A DNA stretch of 64,000 bases, from contig OZ020585.1 in NCBI GenBank assembly GCA_963971535.1, positions 23,392,005 through 23,456,004 of the forward strand. The letters run 5' to 3'. How positions within the stretch are numbered: the first letter of the stretch is position 1; each line of letters begins with the position of its first letter. Source of the stretch: Notolepis coatsorum. Lineage: Eukaryota; Chordata; Actinopteri; Aulopiformes; Paralepididae. A program made the translations under genes and the position numbers. The notes under the pieces were generated by a model. It searched no databases. It was not told the origin of the DNA and saw only the letters and a list, made by a program, of their open reading frames with translations. This document shows, piece by piece, positions 62,581 to 64,000 of this stretch.

Positions 62581-63640
62581 CAAGTTTCAAGTTTCTTTAT
62601 TAGTTGTCATACAGAAATACAGAATACTTTTGCATGAAATGCTTCCTTCTGTTTTGCTCCTGAGAGTGTGCTAGATAAAATAACAAGATAGTATAAAATA
62701 GTATAATATAAGTATAAAATAGAAAGTCAAGTACATAAACAAGTGTAAACAACAAAATTGTTCAATATACATATATACAGTATATGTACAGTATATACAA
62801 TGCAGATACAGTACAGTGTAGAAATGTTGAGGTATAGCTTAGCTTGTGGTGTCACCTTGTGGTGGTGAGGTACAATAAGGTGCATGAGATTGATGCCAAT
62901 AATATAAAGTGTGTTAGTGTCTAAAGTGGGTGCTACAGTGTGTTGTTTATTTAAAGTGAGTGTGTGTGTGTATGTGTGTGTTGTGGGTGTATTTGATGGT
63001 ATGTTATTGTTCATTGTTCATTGAGCATCCTGATGGCCTGGGGATAGTGCTTGTTTGTGCTTGTGCTTGCCATGAGACTCCGGTATCGCTTGCCTGACCG
63101 CAGCAGTTCAAAGAGGCAGTTGTTTGGGTGGCTGGGGTCTTTGATTATTCTCTTAGCCTTACCCATGCAGCGCTTTTTGTAAATGTCTTGGAGAGTGGGA
63201 AGCCCCCCTCCAATTGTGCGTTCGGCTGAACGGGCCACTCTCTGTAGTCTGCTATGGTCTTGTGCAGTGCTATTCCCAAACCAGGAGGTGATATTGCCAG
63301 TCAGGATGCTCTCTATTGTGCATGAGTAGAAGTTCTTGAGGATCTTCTGACTCACTTTGAACTTCCTTAGGCGCCTAAGGAAGTAGAGGTGTTGTCGTGC
63401 CTTCTTGATAACACTGTCAATGTGTGTGGTCCATGTCAAGTCCTCGGATATGTGGGCTCCGAGGTACTTGAAACTGTTCACTCTCTCAACCGGTGCCCCG
63501 TCGATGCTGAGGGGGCTGTAGTCCTTGACCCCCGACCTCCTGAAGTCCACAATCATCTCTTTTGTTTTGCTGACGTTCAGGGAGAGGCCTGGTCCTGGGT
63601 TTTGGTGTATGTCACCCGAGAGAAGCAAGTATAATACAAA
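62581..63640 (-). mobile_element. Rex1 LINE with large internal deletion
   Basis: The minus frame 63011-63643 (210 residues) joins an N-terminal piece ending SGDIHQNPGPG directly to [20 protein letters not shown], the RT region downstream of the catalytic FADD. It continues in frame through KYLGAHI and RSAERTIGG to a stop after MLNEQ. Compared with the copy at 40366-41853, whose frame has [12 protein letters not shown], everything between the 2A-like peptide and this point (endonuclease, RT motifs A-C) is missing. The 3' UTR runs 62581-63010. Confidence 0.88.
63590..63613 (-). other. 2A-like motif DIHQNPGP
   Basis: Residues 11-18 of the Rex1 frame match the D-x-E-x-N-P-G-P ribosome-skipping consensus except for His in place of Glu. 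Such 2A-like sequences are known near the N-terminus of ORF2 in several APE-type LINE clades, including Rex1. Whether this variant works cannot be judged here. Confidence 0.6.
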
Positions 63641-63697
63641 CATTGATTTTCTATTACACTTGGGGTTAGGGTTGGGTACCTTTCACATTTGAATGAA

Positions 63698-63825
63698 TGA
63701 ATGAATTAAAAACTTTATTTAACAGATTGCAGAATGGGTACAATACAGTACGGCTCAATACACACAATTGTTAAGGGGATGCAGACCAGATAAAGACGTT
63801 TGTCTTGTTTACATCAGGGTCCCCT
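63698..63825 (-). repeat. LINE 3' tail copy, antisense
   Basis: Minus strand has GGGGACCCTGATG, ACAATTGTGTG, CCATTCTGCAATCTGTTAAA and a (TTCA)n end. Sequence beyond it to the window end shows only a poly-A run and AT-rich DNA. Confidence 0.87.
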
Positions 63826-64000
63826 GTACCGGTACCCAACGGTACCCTTTTTCTGTACTTTAGTCTCTAAAAATGTCTACCTCAGTTGTAAAAAAAAAAA
63901 AATAATCCAAACATCAAATCATTTATTATCATATATAATATATAATATTGCAGCAAGCGATGTCTGCATCTAGCTTTGTAAAGTGTAACAACACCGTTTT

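Overview
The window is repeat-dominated vertebrate DNA, most likely from a ray-finned (teleost-type) fish. The reasons are the mixture of element families (Rex1, L2-like, RTE-like and L1-like non-LTR elements, tRNA-derived SINEs, hAT, piggyBac-like and PIF/Harbinger-like DNA elements, a CsRn1-like Ty3/Gypsy element) and very dense, long microsatellites ((CA)n, (TA)n, (ATT)n, (GATA)n, (CAGA)n, (TTC)n). No complete host protein-coding gene is visible. Most long open frames are microsatellite translations or decayed transposon ORFs.

Layout. 0-5.3 kb: a 48-bp dimeric satellite, a 72-bp minisatellite split by a hAT element that itself holds a SINE, and long TG/TA tracts. 6-9 kb: antisense L2-like LINE, SINE and CA tract. 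10-11.8 kb: a large palindrome of two inverted piggyBac-like copies meeting at a TTAA. 12.9-23.7 kb: a string of LINE fragments, piggyBac-like MITE copies and tetranucleotide arrays. 23.8-29.9 kb: three elements with terminal inverted repeats (TIRs). 30.7-33.5 kb: a LINE with recognisable endonuclease and reverse-transcriptase motifs, broken by a SINE and frameshifts. 33.9-34.2 kb: a possible first coding exon. 35.3-41.9 kb: Rex1 copies, an ATT/AAT palindromic microsatellite, SINEs and a weak exon candidate. 42.5-43.8 kb: a 19-bp minisatellite interrupted by a hAT element. 45.3-46.1 kb: a Harbinger-like element carrying an arl5a-type first exon. 46.3-50.3 kb: a hAT element containing a young LTR retrotransposon that keeps gag and protease but has lost reverse transcriptase and integrase. 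51.7-52.7 kb: a hAT element containing an L1-like insertion. 58.4-59.8 kb: a decayed piggyBac element. 60.0-62.1 kb: a second Harbinger-like element with a start-codon-less copy of the arl5a segment. 62.6-63.6 kb: an internally deleted Rex1 copy with a 2A-like peptide motif fused to the reverse-transcriptase C-terminal part.

The strongest candidates for something undescribed are: (i) the duplicated arl5a promoter/exon-1/intron-1 segment inside two TIR elements with different ends, a Pack-type gene-fragment capture; (ii) the gag-protease-only LTR element with two identical 212-bp LTRs, which suggests recent mobilisation in trans; and (iii) a piggyBac-like MITE family in which five diverged copies keep a 15-nt block directly before a GTAAG splice-donor sequence, in three copies also directly after an AG acceptor. 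Many insertions are nested, and their target-site duplications (TSDs) can be read directly, so the relative order of events is recoverable.
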